From CAYVZU01 sp964455935 (GTDB lineage: Bacteria; Fibrobacterota; CAYVZU01), in the NCBI GenBank assembly GCA_964455935.1, contig CAYVZU010000170.1, forward strand, positions 1 through 5,967: a DNA stretch of 5,967 bases, written 5' to 3'. The translations under genes and the position numbers were made by a program. How positions within the stretch are numbered: position 1 is the stretch's first letter; each line of letters begins with the position of its first letter. The notes beneath the pieces are model-generated. The model was not told the DNA's origin, ran no database searches, and saw only the letters and a program-made list of their open reading frames with translations. This document shows, one piece after another, positions 5,875 through 5,967 of the stretch.

Positions 5875-5908
5875 GAGCCGTGTGAACCGAGAGGTTCACG
5901 CACGGTTC
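5875..5908 (+). ncRNA. Group II intron domain V (intron relic or truncated copy)
   Basis: The 34 bases fold exactly as a group II intron domain V. The lower helix pairs GAGCCGTG (5875-5882) with CACGGTTC (5901-5908). A two-base bulge CG (5899-5900) interrupts the 3' side. The upper helix TGAACC/GGTTCA is capped by a GAGA (GNRA) tetraloop at 5889-5892. The catalytic triad AGC lies at 5876-5878, opposite the usual G-T wobble. Domain V forms the metal-binding active site for self-splicing and retrohoming. A mobile copy would have a reverse transcriptase/maturase gene in domain IV just upstream, but no such frame exists in the roughly 330 bases between it and the exported-protein gene. A branch-point domain VI hairpin is not obvious downstream. 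A degraded or ORF-less fragment is therefore most likely, though an intron continuing beyond the right edge in an unusual form is not excluded. Confidence 0.85.
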
Positions 5909-5967
5909 CGTAAGCTATCTATTACCCACAAATCTCCCTGGCGAGTGATGCGCCCTCAAGCATTGCG
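5909..5967 (+). other. Sequence after domain V to the window edge; domain VI not recognised
   Basis: In a complete intron, a 2-4 base linker, a hairpin with a bulged branch-point adenosine and the 3' splice site should follow here. Only a weak 4-bp stem GTAA/TTAC (5910-5913 with 5922-5925) is seen. The remainder has no feature I can support, and the junction with the flanking exon cannot be placed. Confidence 0.35.

Noticed and set aside
5603..5899. Minus-strand frame of 98 codons crossing domain V
   Set aside because: It runs antisense to a structured RNA and has no recognisable domain; such frames arise easily opposite intron sequence.
1..5967. CRISPR array, tRNA, rRNA or a defence-type gene cluster
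   Set aside because: No regularly spaced repeats, cloverleaf or rRNA-like sequence was seen, and none of the genes belongs to a known defence family.

Overview
The window is a bacterial chromosomal fragment of fairly high GC. It is almost certainly from a draft or metagenomic scaffold, because a run of exactly 100 N (4552-4651) interrupts it. A MacB-type ABC exporter, FtsE and a probable exported glycine/aromatic-rich protein suggest a Gram-negative (diderm) cell. The oxygen-sensitive hybrid cluster protein with an FNR/HcpR-type operator suggests an anaerobic or microaerobic lifestyle. I cannot name the phylum. Three of the four gene starts I can judge lack a convincing Shine-Dalgarno sequence, while hcp has a perfect one.

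Layout. Positions 1-1905 (+) carry the end of a MacB/LolD-type ATPase gene and its permease gene, probably one operon whose 5' part (often a MacA-like adaptor) lies off the left edge. A perfect 11-bp stem hairpin (1911-1946) separates this from the convergent gene hcp (1999-3621, -), which encodes a full-length hybrid cluster protein with every expected metal ligand. hcp and ftsE (3830-4504, +) diverge from a 208-bp region. The hcp promoter there has a TTGAC-N4-GTCAA palindrome placed exactly at -41.5 relative to the inferred start site. The ftsE promoter is an extended -10 type that would start transcription almost on the ATG. FtsX, the usual partner of FtsE, is not visible.

After ftsE come 47 bases of unassigned sequence, the gap (flanked on both sides by the same 11-mer), and a 55-bp imperfect palindrome that looks like a dispersed repeat. 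Next is a gene on the minus strand (4775-5542) for an unrecognised secreted or outer-membrane protein. The last roughly 425 bases have no convincing gene. They contain a textbook 34-nt group II intron domain V (5875-5908, +), with no reverse transcriptase gene in front of it and no clear domain VI behind it, so I read it as an intron relic or truncated copy.

The genes do not form one pathway: an exporter, a nitrosative/anaerobic stress enzyme, a cell-division ATPase and an envelope protein sit side by side. I see no convincing new multi-gene system. The most informative items are the hcp control region, the ftsE-without-ftsX arrangement next to a repeat-induced gap, and the isolated intron domain V.
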